A stretch of 64,000 bases of DNA. It comes from Multifurca ochricompacta. Taxonomy: Eukaryota; Basidiomycota; Agaricomycetes; Russulales; Russulaceae. Each line of letters begins with the position of its first letter. The stretch's first letter is position 1. The translations under genes and the position numbers were made by a program. Positions 41,723-54,622 of this stretch are shown here, piece by piece. The notes beneath the pieces are model-generated. The model did not search any database and was not told where the DNA came from. It saw only the letters and a program-made list of their open reading frames with translations. The stretch is from NCBI GenBank assembly GCA_022496185.1, contig WTXG01000131.1, forward strand, positions 42,108 to 106,107, read 5' to 3'.

Positions 41723-44700
41723 GTGGCTTCTTCGGATGTAGCCGCAACCGAAGAAGTGGATATATGTGCTGTTTCGAAGACTGACTCAGATGACTCAATC
41801 ATATTTACATCTGCCTGTGAGATGAACAATAGTATTAGTGCTTCCTCTCATGTCCATAGTAGGGTTTGTTTCTTGTTGATAAAATCGAAAAAGAAGAAAA
41901 AATTGATTCCTGCACGTTACCAGTTATTAATAAATATGATCAGCATTTCCATATTTACGTCACTCTCGAAGGACGAAACAAAAGCACCACTGTAGCAGCT
42001 ATGATAGATTCAGGAGCAACAGCCATGTTCCTGGACTATAAGTTTGCCACCCAAAAGAAGATGCTTCTAGAACCATTGGAAACCTCAATTTGAGTACACA
42101 ATATCAATGGCAGTCATAATGTAGCTGGAGATATCACCCACACAGTACCCTTTAGTCACTATAGGGTCAAGGGTGGAAAAACACTGATTCCTGGTCACAA
42201 GTCTAGGACCAGAGAAGGTTATACTTGGACTTCCATGGTTAAAATATAGCAATCCTTCTATTGATTGGGAAAGAGGCAAAGTCACCCTGCAAGACTCCAT
42301 TGAGAAAGACATCCTCATGGAGGATGAAAGCGACTGGTTTGCAGGAGTAGAACAAATATTGGCAAACAGATTAGAATGCCGACAATTTGTAAAAGACGGA
42401 ATCTTGGACTGTACCACCGACGAATTATGGTGTTGTGCAGGCTTCACCTATTCACAAGAAGCCTATGCAAAAGATTACCTAACTCATATGGAAGGAAAAT
42501 CTTTTGAAGATTTGGTACCTCCACCATACAGAGACTTCGCACGGGTCTTCTCAGAAGAAGAATCCCAAAGACTCCCTCAGCACCAACCATGGGACCACAC
42601 CATAGACCTTGTGCCTGGGTCGAAGACCCAATGGAAAGCCAAAGTCTATCCCATGTCACCAAATGAGCAAGTAGAACTGGACAAGTTTCTGGAAGAGCAT
42701 CTCCAGAAAGGGTATATCGTGCCATCTAAATCTCCGATGGCGGTACCTGTATTCTTTATAAAGAAAAAGGATGGGAAAATCTGTCTCATCCAAGATTACA
42801 GACCTTTAAACGATATTACTGTCAAAAATAAATACCCACTTCCACTTGCAGTCGATATTATCAATTGACTTAAGGGTGCAAAGATCTTTACAAAAATGGA
42901 TGTACGATGGGGATATCATAACATCCGGATAAAGGAAGGAGATGAATACAAGGTGGCATTTTCCACCAACCATGGGCTCTTTGAGCCACGAGTAATGTAT
43001 TTTGGATTAACAAACAGCCCCACCACCTTCCAAGGATTTATGAATTCCATCTTCTCCGACATGATTGCAAAAGGGGAAGTCGCTGTATATATGGATGACA
43101 TCTTAGTCTTCTCACCCAATATAGAGAAGCATAGAAAAGACATTAGAGAAGTCCTAAAGTGACTAGAAGAGTACGACCTCTTCTTGAAACCCCAGAAGTG
43201 TGACTTTGATAAGGATCACATGGAGTACCTTGGACTTATTATATCTGAGGGACAAGTCAGGATGGACCCTGGGAAGGTCCAGGTGGTCAAAGACTGGCAA
43301 ATGCCGAAAACCCTAAAGAAGTCCGTGCCTTTATTGGCTTTGCCAATTTTTATAGATGCTTTATACAAGGGTTCTCAATTATCACCAGACCACTTCACGA
43401 CCTGACAAAGAAAAATCAACCCTGGCAGTGGGAAAGACCACAGCAAGAGGCTTTCGATGCCTTAAAGAGGAGATTCATTCAAATGCCTATTTTGGCAATC
43501 TATGACCCTGATCTCCCAACTCGGGTTGAAACAGATGCCTCAGGATTTGCCACTGGAGGCATATTATCCCAGAAACACACCAATGGCCTTTGGCACCCTA
43601 TCGCCTTCCAATCACAGTCAATGTCGGAAGCAGAAAGAAATTATGAAATATACAATAGGGAAATGCTCGGCATAATCCATGCCCTAGAAGACTGGCACCA
43701 CTTCTTGGAAGGGCTTCTCCAGTTTGAAATAGTAACAGATCACAAGAACATTGAATGGTGGAGATCCATACGAGACCTCACCAGACGTCAAGCATGATGG
43801 GCTCTCTACCTGAGCAGATTCAATTTCACGATCCAATACAAGAAGGGGCACCTTATGCAGGCAGACGCCTTAAGCCGATTTTCGGCAGACCAGGTGTTAG
43901 ATAATGAGGACAACAAACAAGTCCAGGTCCTCAAGCCGGAACACTTTCTAAGTGCGGCACGGGCACATTATCGCCCACAGAGTTCTCCCCTTATGGAACG
44001 CATCAAGAAGGCAGGAAGCAGGGAAGCAGAAGTCATAGAAGGATTAAAAACCCTTACCAAGACTGCTCCCAGCACCTTAAAAGATGGCATCAACCTTTGG
44101 GAAGAAGAAGATGGCCTAGTTTACTACAAAGGGAAACTTTATGTACCCAATGTACCAGATCTCCAAAAAGATATTATTCAGGATTGTCACGATTCGGTTA
44201 CAGCTGGTCACCCTGGTAAAAATGGGACCATCAAGTTGGTATCACGCTATTATTGGTGGCCCAGAATGGCACAATATATCACGTGCTATGTTGAAGGATG
44301 CAACCAATGTCAGCGATATTGGATGGATAAACACCCAGTCGCCCCTCTGCAACCACTGGAAGTTCCAGAAGGACCCTGGCAAACAATCGGAGTAGATCTG
44401 ATTACAGGGCTCCCTTCCTCTTCCGGGAAAGATGCTATCCTAACAATAGTGGATCATTACATGAAGCAAGTGCATCTTTTCCCAGTTACAAGTGGTATTA
44501 CAGCAGATGGCGTGGGAAAAATATACTTCGACCATGTATCCCCTCTGCATGGGATCCCAAAAGCATTGTCAGTGACAGGGGTCCCCAGTTTGCAGCAAGG
44601 ACCATGCGTGCCACCTTGAAGCGTTTAGGGGTGAACAGTAGTCTCACCACAGCCTATCATCCACAAGCCAATGGCATGACAGAGTGTAAAAATCAAGAAA

Positions 44701-45516
44701 TAGAACAATATTTACGGCTCTTCATTGGCAAGAGACAGGATGACTGGATCGAGCTACTCCCCACGGCAGAGTTCGTATTGAATACGAGGAAGTCCTCAGC
44801 AACGGATCATACCCCATTTGAATTACTCTACAGGTATACCCCAGACTTCACCATCCCCACAGGACGTGCCACTGGCATCCCCAGTTAGACCAATGCCTAC
44901 AACAGTTACATCTCACCCGATGCAACACAGAGGCAGCTATGAGGCTTAGCAAGACACATATGACTTGTGATCTAGCTCAATCAGGGCACAATTTCCCAAA
45001 AGAGGGAGATTATGTCTGGTTGCAGTCCAAAAACATTAAAATCCACCAGCAGTCCCAGAAGCTTGGTCCAAAGCAGTTAGGACCTTTCAAAGTTCTGGAG
45101 AAACTTAGCGACCTGGATTACAAGTTGGACTTGCCTCCAGCACTGAAAGTCCACAATATATTCCATGTGGACCGCCTTAGTCTATACAAAGGCAATGACA
45201 TTAACAGGTTGATACCCACACCACCAGACCCATTACCATAGATGGTGAGGAAGAGTATGAAGTGGACCATATCAGAGATAGCAAAATGTTTGGTCACACA
45301 CTCAAGTTCCTTATCCGATGGAAGGGTTATGGAGAAGGCGAAGATATGTGGGAACCAGAATGGAATCTAACCCATGCACAGGACTCCATTCAGAAATTCT
45401 ATCAGCAGAACCCAGGAGCCCCAGGAAGATTGCCACAATCCACTTTGCCACTGCCCCTTGGCAGCCCACACAACTCTATACGGCTTATGAGGACATTACG
45501 CCCTAGGAGGGGGTAA
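41723..45516 (+). pseudogene. Element C Pol with chromodomain, many lesions
   Basis: Protease MIDSGATAMF; reverse transcriptase YIVPSKSPMAVPVFFIKKKD, MDVRWGYHNIRIKEGDEY, VYMDDILVFS; RNase H RVETDASGFATGG, NYEIYNREMLGIIHALE; integrase HDSVTAGHPGKNGT, CNQCQRYW, IGVDLITGLP, HPQANGMTECKNQEIEQYL; chromodomain YEVDHIRDSK, LKFLIRWKGYGEGEDMWEPE. Stops at 42090, 42866, 43160 and 43794 (TGA) and shifts near 43330, 44560, 44885 and 45240. It is not functional. Several TGA fall where related elements have Arg (CGA). Confidence 0.92.
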
Positions 45517-46272
45517 TGTCATGGCTCTATTTTATTTTTCCTTTCTTTTCTCCTTTTAGATCACATGACTGTGGGAAGACTACCCAGCAGTCTCAAACGT
45601 GATCATGGGAATGTAGTTGTGACATGGATCATGTGACCAAGTCACATGTAATAGTCACATGCTGCTTAGTCAGCACAAGAGCCACTCAACAATAACAAGT
45701 CACTTTCCATTGTGTTTACCACAATAAGCAAGGCTCCACAGTCTAGATGGTTCTAGACCTAGTGGAGCTGCTATCAAGATAAGAGAGTCCAGCCTAGAAG
45801 GTTCTAGGTAAGTGGAGCTCTAGATAAGGGCCCAGGTCAGGCCATGGCCAATTTTAGCACAGAATCACATGTATCAGTAGATAGATGTGTTCCAGACCAA
45901 AGGGCTAGACTACATATCAGTTATCTACTCCACGGTGATGTCATTATGACATCACACTGTGGAGCATGATCAGTCAGCAGAGTAAAGCAGCTTACGAATC
46001 ACAAAGATAAGGCTCAGTCAGCAATACAGCTGACTGATACTTGCTGATTCTTGCTTACACTTACTGCTTACCTCGTTACACTGAGAAATGTATATAAGAC
46101 CCTCTGTAACAGCCTGTAGCCCCCATCTTGTCCTCTTGGGGCTGCAGGTGAGTAACTGTCTACACGAGTATGATACATAGTGCTAATGGTATAATGCCTC
46201 CCTGTGTGACTCGATCCTTTGGATCTTGTCCTCTTGGGGCTGCAGCTTCTTCCAGTTTCAGAATGCCGTCAT
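45517..46272 (+). repeat. Element C 3' LTR, truncated
   Basis: Starts TGTCATGG after the purine tract aggagggggtaa; matches the 5' LTR to its base 761 and is cut by chromovirus D. Confidence 0.88.
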
Positions 46273-46861
46273 TGTTACGTCTGGTGCGGGATGTTCCACA
46301 CGACTTGTGTGACAGCGTACTAAGCGGGTTCGGATAAGAGACCAATAAGATCCCTTGGAGTCGAGAGGGTATGAGTCAAAGTCCTAGAGGCTGTACTCTA
46401 AGACGATGTTGAGCGGAAGGTGCCGAAAGCACTGAGACAGGCAGACGTCAAGAGACAAGGGGAAGTCCAGAAGACAAGCACCGATGTATTCAATAAGTCG
46501 AGTCTGAGGTCTACAAGGTAGCTACAGCGGACTTATATACGTAATCGAGTGGGCGTCTAAAGATAAGATAAACTAGAGTCATGTGGGCCCGAATATACGA
46601 AAGCGGAGGGCGTAAAGCCGTGCTTCTGATAGGGAATTAAGTAAGTGTCCGGTCTTAGAGATAAGGGATAAGAGATAAGCAAACGGCAGGCCAAACATAA
46701 GTACAGCGATATAAACAAGGGCAAAGACGGTCACGGGGAAGGAAGCAGGGCACGTGAAGGATCCCACGATGGAGACGTGATCTGGTAGTGGAGAGTAGGT
46801 GGCAAGGAGGGGTCGTCGCTGGGTAAGAAGAAAAAGACAGGGAGGGACGGGGTTCGTAACA
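46273..46861 (-). repeat. Chromovirus D 3' LTR (589 bp)
   Basis: TGTTACGTCTGG to CGTAACA, inserted in the element C LTR. Confidence 0.9.
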
Positions 46862-46892
46862 TCACCCCCTCTTCTGGTTCTAGCAGTCCCGG

Positions 46893-48082
46893 CTAGAAAC
46901 GACTCGTACCGTCATCATCCTGTACCAGCTCCAGGTAATCGTCAGCTACATTACGGTCATCCATGCTGTACGACTCCAACTCCTGCGGACACGCGTGGGT
47001 ACGAAGAAACCCATATGGACCGCGCTGACCGCATGCGCGGCATAGGTCGTAGACGGGGCAGTCGATTTCTTTATGCCCGGCGTTGTGGCGAAGACACTTG
47101 CCACACCAGCCCAATGGATTGGTGACAGTCGGGGCCACTCCTATGCGTCGGAAGATACAGTGTCGGCTCCAGTGGAGATTGCTTCGACAGTGTCGACACC
47201 ACTTGCGATTGAGGGGGCAGTTCCAGCTTATGTGATACTTGCTATCACATCGCCAGCAGGTCTCCCCGCGCGGGTTCTCGTGCAATCGTGGCATCTCGAG
47301 CCGGGTCGGTAGCAGCGTCGGGGCCGCACCCAAGGTTCGAGGGGGAAGGGGTCGTGCATAAGTGTCCGCGTACCTTTCAGCAATAGTCTGGTACGCATCC
47401 CCCGCTTCCAACCTCTTTCTGATGTCCACAATCTCCGACTCCAGCTGGAACATCCCATTTGTCAGCCTTGCCATCATCTTTGCGTGCTCCTTGTACTGTT
47501 GGCTCAGCGTCCTCCTCAAGGTGATACTCTTCCTTAGCCTCATTACTTCTGCCTTTAGATGCGGTAGCCTCATGTCGTTTATCACCTCATCAATCGCGAA
47601 GGCGCGACAGTCCTCCGCGGCAAGGTGCCCAACTGTTCATCGTCAACGTGTGATGGAGTCGACCAGTATACCTTTCCTCCAGATAGACGGGAGCTCCGTA
47701 AACCGGCCCGTCCTTCTTCATACACCCTGCCACATCCATCCCACCATTGGTATAGTAAATGTACTTGGCGATGGCTGTGGAGCCATCGGCCATTGTGATC
47801 TCCAAGGGGAAATACATCGAAGAGTTGGGATTGTTGGGGATGAACGGGAATCGGGGGCTTCGTCGTCGATCTCTCCGTTGAGCAGGTCATTGGGGTGAGG
47901 GTCTTCGCGATAGGTGAAGTCGTCATTTGGGTTCGGGGATTGGTTTTTGACACGGGCCTCTGCGGCTTCATAGTCGATAGGGGAGGCGGGACGTGTGAGG
48001 GGTGAGTAGAGGGGAAATTCTCGACAACTACATTTGTGGCAGTGAAGGCGTCGATGGCGGCGTTGGCAGCGATGAAAGACAT
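46893..48082 (-). pseudogene. Third ORF of D, frameshifted
   Basis: Starts MSFIAANAAIDAF; ends LVQDDDGTSRF. Open from 47585 to 46893 over the coiled coil and the four Cys clusters, here complete (CWRCDSKYHISWNC, CRHCRSNLHWSRHC, CGKCLRHNAGHKEIDC, CRACGQRGPYG). Frameshifts lie upstream near 48010, 47850 and 47630. The C-terminal half is the best conserved part between copies. Confidence 0.8.
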
Positions 48083-48199
48083 GATAGATTGGATGGTGGT
48101 AGGACGTTGCTGAGAGAGCATGTACTGGGGGATTTCTTCAGGGTCTGCAGATTGGTTCCTTTTAACTATCTCTGGGCGCTTCTGGATGTCGGTCGTGGA

Positions 48200-51100
48200 A
48201 CTCCGAGATAAGGACCGGGGCAGAGATATCCCGGGCGGGCTCCCACGAGTTGTCAGAGTTGGGAATCCTTTCCACTTGACTAGGTAATGTAGTTTGCGCC
48301 CTCGGCCTTGTCGTTTCGAATCTAAAATACGTTCCACTTCCCACTCTTCTTCTCCATCGATAAGGTCAGGTGGGGGTCTCGAGAAGTTTTCTCTGTGCAG
48401 GGTCGTTTCCTTATATGGTGTGAGCAGTCTGGCATGGAAGACGGATGAATGCGCCACGTAGGGGGGAGTTCAAGTTCGTATGACACATCTGACAGCTTCC
48501 TTGTTATTTTGAAAGGTCTGTGACGTCGGGGCGCTAACTTGGCTGTCGGATGTGACGTATGAATGTTCTTCCCTTCCAACCATACCATGTCATTGGTCCG
48601 ATAAGGTGTGAACTTTGTAGGCTTCTCTGCCAGGGTCCTTTGCGCCTTTAACAAGTTCTCGTTGGCCGATTTCCGAATCTCTTCCCATTGGCTGATACGC
48701 TGTGTGGCTGAAGGGACGTTCGTCGGCTTTCCGGTCCATGTGGCTCGAGGCGTCCATCCCATGATAAGTGAGAATGGGGAGTGTTTTGTGGTGCCATTAG
48801 GCCAGGAGTTGTGTGCAAATTCTGCCATTGCGAGCCAGTCCGCCCAGTCGTCCTGTCATCCGTTGCACCAAAATCGAAGATACTGTTCAAGCCACTGATT
48901 TGTTCTTTCCGACTGTCCATCTGTCTGTGGGTGATATGCCGTGGAGATTTTTGTGCGATATTCAGTGTTCTGCAGAGTGCCCTGGCGAATGCGGACGTGA
49001 AGCGTGGGTCGCGGTCTGAGATGATCTTTTCAGGGAGGCCGTAGTGTCTGTAGACGTGATCTAGGTAAAGCTTGGCCACTCCTTCTGCCGTAATGGACTC
49101 ATTGCAGGGTATGAACAGCGCTGCTTTTGAACAGTCGTGGTCAGTGATGGTCAGGATTGAGTCGAAGCCTCTAGAAGTGGGGAGTTTGACAATGAAGTCC
49201 ATTGCTATGGTCTGGAATGGTTGTGAGTCGTTGGTGTGATTGGGAGTAGTGCCGGCGGTGTGGGTGTATTCACTTTGTTGGCCTGGCAATCCGCACATCC
49301 TTTCACGTATTCTTCCACATCCTTCTTCATGTTGGCCACCAGTAGTCTCGTTTGGCGAGGGCGTAGGTGTTAGCATGCCAGGGTGGCCTGCAGAAGGGAG
49401 GTCATGGTGAAAATGGATCACCCCCCTCTTAATGTTGTCGCCACCGGTGACAACGAGTCGATCCCCATCCTTCCACCAAAGGCCGTCAGTTTTCTTTAGT
49501 TGTGTGCCTCTGCCCATGTTTCGCACAGCTGTTGATTCATATTTTGCGATACTTGGGCCCATAGATCCATGTCATGAAGACTGACAATGGCCGTCTTCGT
49601 AAAAACCTCTCCGGGAGTACTGTTACATCATTGTTGTCCTCTGCACCGTTATGTAAATCAGGTCGTCGTGATAGGGCATCTGCGCAAGCGTTACGACTTC
49701 CAGCGATGTGCTTCAATTCGAAGTTGTATTCTTCGAGCTCCAGGACTTCACGAGCGACTCGCCGGCTTATTTTATGGGGTTCCTTCCAATATAGTAGATT
49801 GGAGTGTCGGTGTGAATGATGGTTTTGTGAGGAGTCCCTGCTAGGTATGGCCGCCAGTGTCGTAGCGCTTTTACTATGGCCAGCAACTCTCTATCCCAAA
49901 TGTCATAATTCCGTTCCGCGGATGAGAATGTCTCCGAATAAAAGGCTACAGGGTGGAGAAGTCCCGTCACGTCTCGTTGGTTTAATACGGCACCGTTTGC
50001 AAAGTGAGATGCATCGACTTCAAGTTCAAAAGGTTTCTGCAGATCCGGTTGTAAGAGGACTGGTTCTGAGCCAATGATATCACGAATCTGTTCGAAGGCC
50101 ATTTGATGCTCCTCCGTCCAATGCCAAGGGACGTCTTTCTTCAGTAATCCATTTAGTGGTTGGGTGATCCCTGAGAATCCTCAGACGAAGCGTCGATAGA
50201 AGTTGCAGAAACCAATGAACGACCGCACATCCTTGACACATATGGGCACTGGCCATTCCCGAATCCCTTGTACTTTTACGGGGTCCATCCGTACCTGTCC
50301 TCCCTCCAGGATAACTCCTAGATATTCTACACTTGATTGTTCAAATGAGCACTTGGCAGGTTTAAGGTATAGGTCATGTTCATGTAGGATATCCAACACC
50401 TGATGTACTCGTTCTCGATGATGGGCTAGGTCATTCTTGGTAGCAACCAATATGTCGTCCATATAAACCACTACTTCGCCAGTAAGAATGAGGTTGCGGA
50501 ATATGTGGTTCATCATGGACTGAAATGTTGCCGGTGAATTCGTAAGGCCGAAGAACATGACGTTCGGCTCGAACAACCCCTGGTTTGTCTTAAACGCCGC
50601 TTTACATTGGTCGCCCTCTTTGATCCTGACATTGTTGTAGCCCCATCGTACGTCCATCTTCAGAAGAGGGATTTGTCCCTCATGGTGTCAATGAGTTCAG
50701 AGATCAGTGGCAAGGGATAGGCATTCTTTACAGTGTACGTATTGATCTTGCGGTAGTCCTGGACAGGCCGCAGTTTGCCATCCTTCTTTTTGATGAAGAA
50801 GAAGGGCGAGGCATACTGTGACTTGGATGGGCGAATGTATCCTTTGGCCAGATGCTCCTCCAGGAATTCCATAAGTGCGGCTTGCTCGGACTGAGACAGG
50901 GGATAAATTTTACAGTCTATGGCAGCCGGTGTGTCAGGGAGAAGGTCAATGGCATGATCCCATGGTCGCTCTGGAGGAAAGCGATGTGATTCTTCCTCGG
51001 AGAATACCTTCCAATGCCGCTGGTAAACATCTGGCACTATCTCATGGTAGGTCTTATCACTCTGTCCTTGTACCGCCTTCTGGGCCAGCTCTGATGCTTT

Positions 51101-51640
51101 GGTGACGTAGCAGTAGTCGGGGTCTTCCTTTGTACGTGCAGCCCCTATTACTGGATGCCGGATTGCATAGTCATACCCTATTGACGTAATAATAGTGGGA
51201 TATGATTCTTTATCCATTGTCGCATCAGCCCAGTTGATCTTGGGTTCGAACGCGGCAAGCCACGGGTATCCTAGGATAAGGTCTTCGTCTCCTAGGTCCA
51301 TAATTAGGAAACGAATGTTTTTCGTAGCCTCTCCAACCTGGACCTTTAGATTTGTATAGTGAGTGATTTTTCCAGCGCGATTGGCTGTTCCGTCAATATT
51401 CCAGATGTTCTTTTCCTGGGGAAGTGCCAGCTGTCCCAAACCCATGGTTTTGACAAGTCGTGGGTGAATAAAATTGTCTGTGGCTCCAGAGTCCACTAAA
51501 ATATCTCGATCGGCTGTCCTCTGTGTAGTTTCAAAATGGACTGGTATTTTCAACGATTTGAATCGACTAGCATACACAGAGGTAACATGGAGTGCTCGTG
51601 CCCAGGCCGATGGGTTTGAGCCTAACAAAAATCCTTTTTC
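48200..51640 (-). pseudogene. Pol of chromovirus D, several frameshifts
   Basis: Same domain order as B: protease DSGATDNF (51500), reverse transcriptase with YMDD (about 50460), RNase H (ELEVDASHFANGA), integrase, chromodomain. Frame breaks near 50659, 50180 (TGA in RRFV-GFSG), 49800, 49500, 49340, 48950, 48860, 48445 and 48260. Non-functional. Confidence 0.9.
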
Positions 51641-51649
51641 GCAAACGCC

Positions 51650-53119
51650 TTCTCTACCAGTATGGCGCGCACTTCCTCACTCTCCTTCATCATGTTGGCC
51701 CATATATCCTGAGCCTTCTCTTCTTTCGACCGTTTATCCACAGAGGGGGGGTTATTCTGGACAGGATGTTCTGTCGTCACAGTGACAGCAGCAACTCATG
51801 CCCCCTTCTTGGGACAGTCCCGGGACATGTGTCCCAGTGCTCTGCAACGGAAGCAACGCCCTTCTTTCATCAGCGTCTGCCGCTCGTCTTCCGTAAGTGC
51901 TGCTCGAGCTCGGGCCCGATCGGCAGAGGTATCCATAGCGTTTGGATCCCTCTGCCATGCGGCATGGGCTTGAGCCCGAATGCTGCCTTCCACTGGTCTC
52001 GGTTTTTCCTTTCTTGGTGTCGACTCCGAATCTCGTCTGGAAGTCGAGGTAGTCTTGTTGTTGCCTTCGAGCGGCATCAACCCAAGTGTCCCAGTCATGA
52101 GGATGATGGAACTGGATAATATTTTTGACTAAGGGGTTGGGCAAGCCCTGCGAAAAGAGGTCTAGCGTTGCCTCTTCGTCGGTGTCGTAGCCGGCCCTGT
52201 TGGCTAGGCTTCTGAACTTGGCGACGTATGCATCAAGTTCTCCTTTCTCCATTCTGAGGGACTTTAGTTCCCGGGCTGCTTTCTGCTTGGCCTGCCCATC
52301 TGTAAAGGCGTCCTTGAACCTTTCTGCTATGGTCTCCCAAAGACCTTCGCTTGTGGTTCAACGCCCGCTTTCGACCTGCTCATTGAGCCATTCCAGCTGC
52401 TCCATCGTCCAGTCATCCACTGCATCCCCTCGAATCAGGGAGAGAAACAGATTGGCTCGTTGGAACGGGTTTACAATCTGTGGGACGTCATGATTAAGTT
52501 CTTGAATGTCGTGAACTCCAACATGAACTTCTTGCTTTGTGAACGGTCCCCAGTGAATGTTTGGGGCAACACTCCGGACAGACGTCCAGAGGGGGGGGGG
52601 ATGTTTGGTGGTGGTGCCACAGGGGCTGGTGGGGCAGGGTCTGGAAGTTGGGCGGCGATGGTGGACATGTTTGGGGTGACAGTATGGTGGATTGTATAGA
52701 GATCTGGGGAGTTGTCAAAGCAGGGGCTCTGAACGTGACAACTTCGGGCGCAACTGGGGCTGTAGACGACGCTAATACCAGTGCTTCTTCACTATGTTCT
52801 TCTACGTACTCCTCTGGTTCGGAGTCCGTGACGATGGCCGGGGGATTTTCTCTCCATGGGCCTAGTCCAAATTCAGGTGGGGCGGGTCCTGTAGTGACCC
52901 AAGAGTGTCGGCTGTCCGAGTATCGGATGCGATACCAAACTCTCTTTTCTTGTCGTATTCTACCGGTTGGTATCTTCTGTCGTAATAGACGTAGTATCCA
53001 AACTCGGACTCAAAGTCTTTCCAGGTGGCAGAGCCAAGTACTTGTTGTGAAAGATCAGGCTCGTCCCTGCGTTCGATGAGTTCTTCTTTAAAGAGGGTCT
53101 GACTGCGGCTGGAAGCCAC
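51650..53119 (-). pseudogene. Gag of chromovirus D
   Basis: Opens at GTG 53117-53119 as in the other copies. Capsid helices and knuckle CFRCRALGHMSRDC are present. Breaks near 52945, 52680, 52495, 52360 (CGA-like Arg replaced by a stop) and 51960. The G10 run at about 52590 keeps the frame that is lost in N1. Confidence 0.87.
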
Positions 53120-53125
53120 GATGAG

Positions 53126-53136
53126 AGACTCGACTT
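53126..53136 (-). promoter_or_regulatory. Self-primer binding site of D
   Basis: Still a perfect complement to 53357-53367 although the element is decayed; TATA at 53394-53401. Confidence 0.75.
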
Positions 53137-53138
53137 GA

Positions 53139-53721
53139 TGTTACGTCCGGTGCGGGACGTTCCACACGACTTGTGCGACAGCGTACTAAGTGGGTTCGGA
53201 TAAGAGACCAATAAGATCCCTTGGAGTCGAGAGGGTATGAGTCAAAGTCCTAGAGGCTGTACTCTAAGACGATGTTGAGCGGAAGTGCCGAAAGCACTGA
53301 GACAAGACGTCAAGAGACAAGGGGAAGTCCAGAAGACAAGCACCGATGTATTCAATAAGTCGAGTCTGAGGTCTACAAGGTAGCTACAGTGGACTTATAT
53401 ACGTAATCGAGTGGGCGTCTAAAGATAAGATAACTAGAGTCATGTGGGCCCGAATATACGAAAGCGGAGGGTGTAAAGCCGTGCTTCTGATAGGGAATTA
53501 AGTAAGTGTCCGGTCTTAGAGATAAGGGATAAGAGATAAGCAAACGGCAGGCCAAACAGTAAGTACAGCAAATAAACAAGGGCAAAGACGGTCACGGGGA
53601 AGGAAGCAGGGCACGTGAAGGATCCCACGATGGAGACGTGATCTGGTAGTGAAGAGTAGGTGGCAGGAGGGGTCGTCGTTGGGTAAGAAGAAAAAGACAG
53701 GGAGGGACGGGGTTTGTAACA
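53139..53721 (-). repeat. Chromovirus D 5' LTR (583 bp)
   Basis: TGTTACG to TTGTAACA, bordering copia leader sequence on the right. Confidence 0.9.
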
Positions 53722-54050
53722 TACTAAGACTATGGATGGGACGAAAACCCAGCTACAACTAAGAATACTATTTACTTAGAGCGCACATGAGGAACTCAAG
53801 GTGTTTCACCCGCTTAGGGTCCCTCATCACCTCTTGCAAGAATCCCCTGAGGGACTAGCCAGACAGATCAAGGTGGGCACATAAAGCGCACCACCTTGTG
53901 GACAGTTAAGGGCAAGAGAAGAAAAAGTCGAAGCTCACTGTGACTGTTGATTGGGAAGAAATAAGTCTTGAAGCAGTGAGCTTGAAGAAAGTTGTTGGAC
54001 TGATCAAAATGAAAGAACAGATCAGTTAAGCGTGCTCAGGGCCCATAACC
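53722..54050 (-). mobile_element. F-type copia leader remnant with primer site
   Basis: Inverted match to 7080-7400 of copia F. Ends with gggcccataacc (half-tRNA primer site on the reverse strand) at the LTR. Confidence 0.8.
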
Positions 54051-54550
54051 TGTGAAACAGGCATGTGCACAGCATACTGACTGTAAATGTGTTAGTGGGT
54101 TAGGCTAGAAAGACAAGTTACTTCAGAGGTAGAAGGAACTCTATTATACTATACTACACACCTAGAAAGACAAGTTCTATATACAGAGTTAGTCTAAGGT
54201 AGTGATGATAGTAGAGAGGACGACTTACACTTCAGAGGTAGAAGGAACTCTGAAGTGTAAGAGACGAAACAGACACCCTTATATACACTTCCAAGGGATG
54301 GTCTGTGCACTGGGAATAAGTCCACAAGTGCCGGACAAAGTCCAAACAATAAACAGAGGGAGAAAGGCCATTGGCCACTACAGAAATCACATGTTACATG
54401 ATGTATCAGTCAGCTACTGCGGAATGTGAGAAAGAAAGTAATAATGATAATGTCAATAGTCCGAGACTCCGGTATCTAATCTAATCTACAAAGTAGCTAA
54501 TCTGATCACCTGATGCCTGAAGCAACACTGAACATCTTCTGTGTTCAACA
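54051..54550 (-). repeat. F-type copia 5' LTR (500 bp)
   Basis: TGTGAAAC to GTTCAACA, inverse of the F LTR. Marks the right edge of the retrotransposon cluster. Confidence 0.88.
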
Positions 54551-54622
54551 GCTACCAGGTCCAACAGGAGTAGACATTATCTGTTCGTTCGGGGGGGGGG
54601 AATTCTATTAGTCTCGATCTAA

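Larger units (their letters stand above)
30062..46272 (+). mobile_element. Degenerate Ty3/gypsy element C with nested B
   Basis: Forward element with LTRs 30062-30851 and 45517-46272 (the second truncated by D), an upstream ORF, gag, pol with chromodomain, plus a solo LTR (31469-31985) and chromovirus B (33626-41084) inside. A different family from N1/B/D. Left flank is gaccc (30057-30061); the right partner is lost. At least five premature TGA codons look like former CGA. Confidence 0.9.
46273..53721 (-). mobile_element. Chromovirus D, older copy with unmatched flanks
   Basis: 7449 bp, reverse strand. LTRs 46273-46861 (589 bp) and 53139-53721 (583 bp) differ by transitions and several indels. 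Same organisation as N1 and B. Left flank gtcat (element C LTR), right flank tacta (copia leader): no target duplication, and the rest of the element C LTR is absent on the right. Most likely a recombinant of two insertions. Confidence 0.9.

Noticed and set aside
54580..54620. Run of ten G next to a copia LTR as a telomere-like or special tract
   Set aside because: Single homopolymer with no repeat context; probably trivial and prone to read error.
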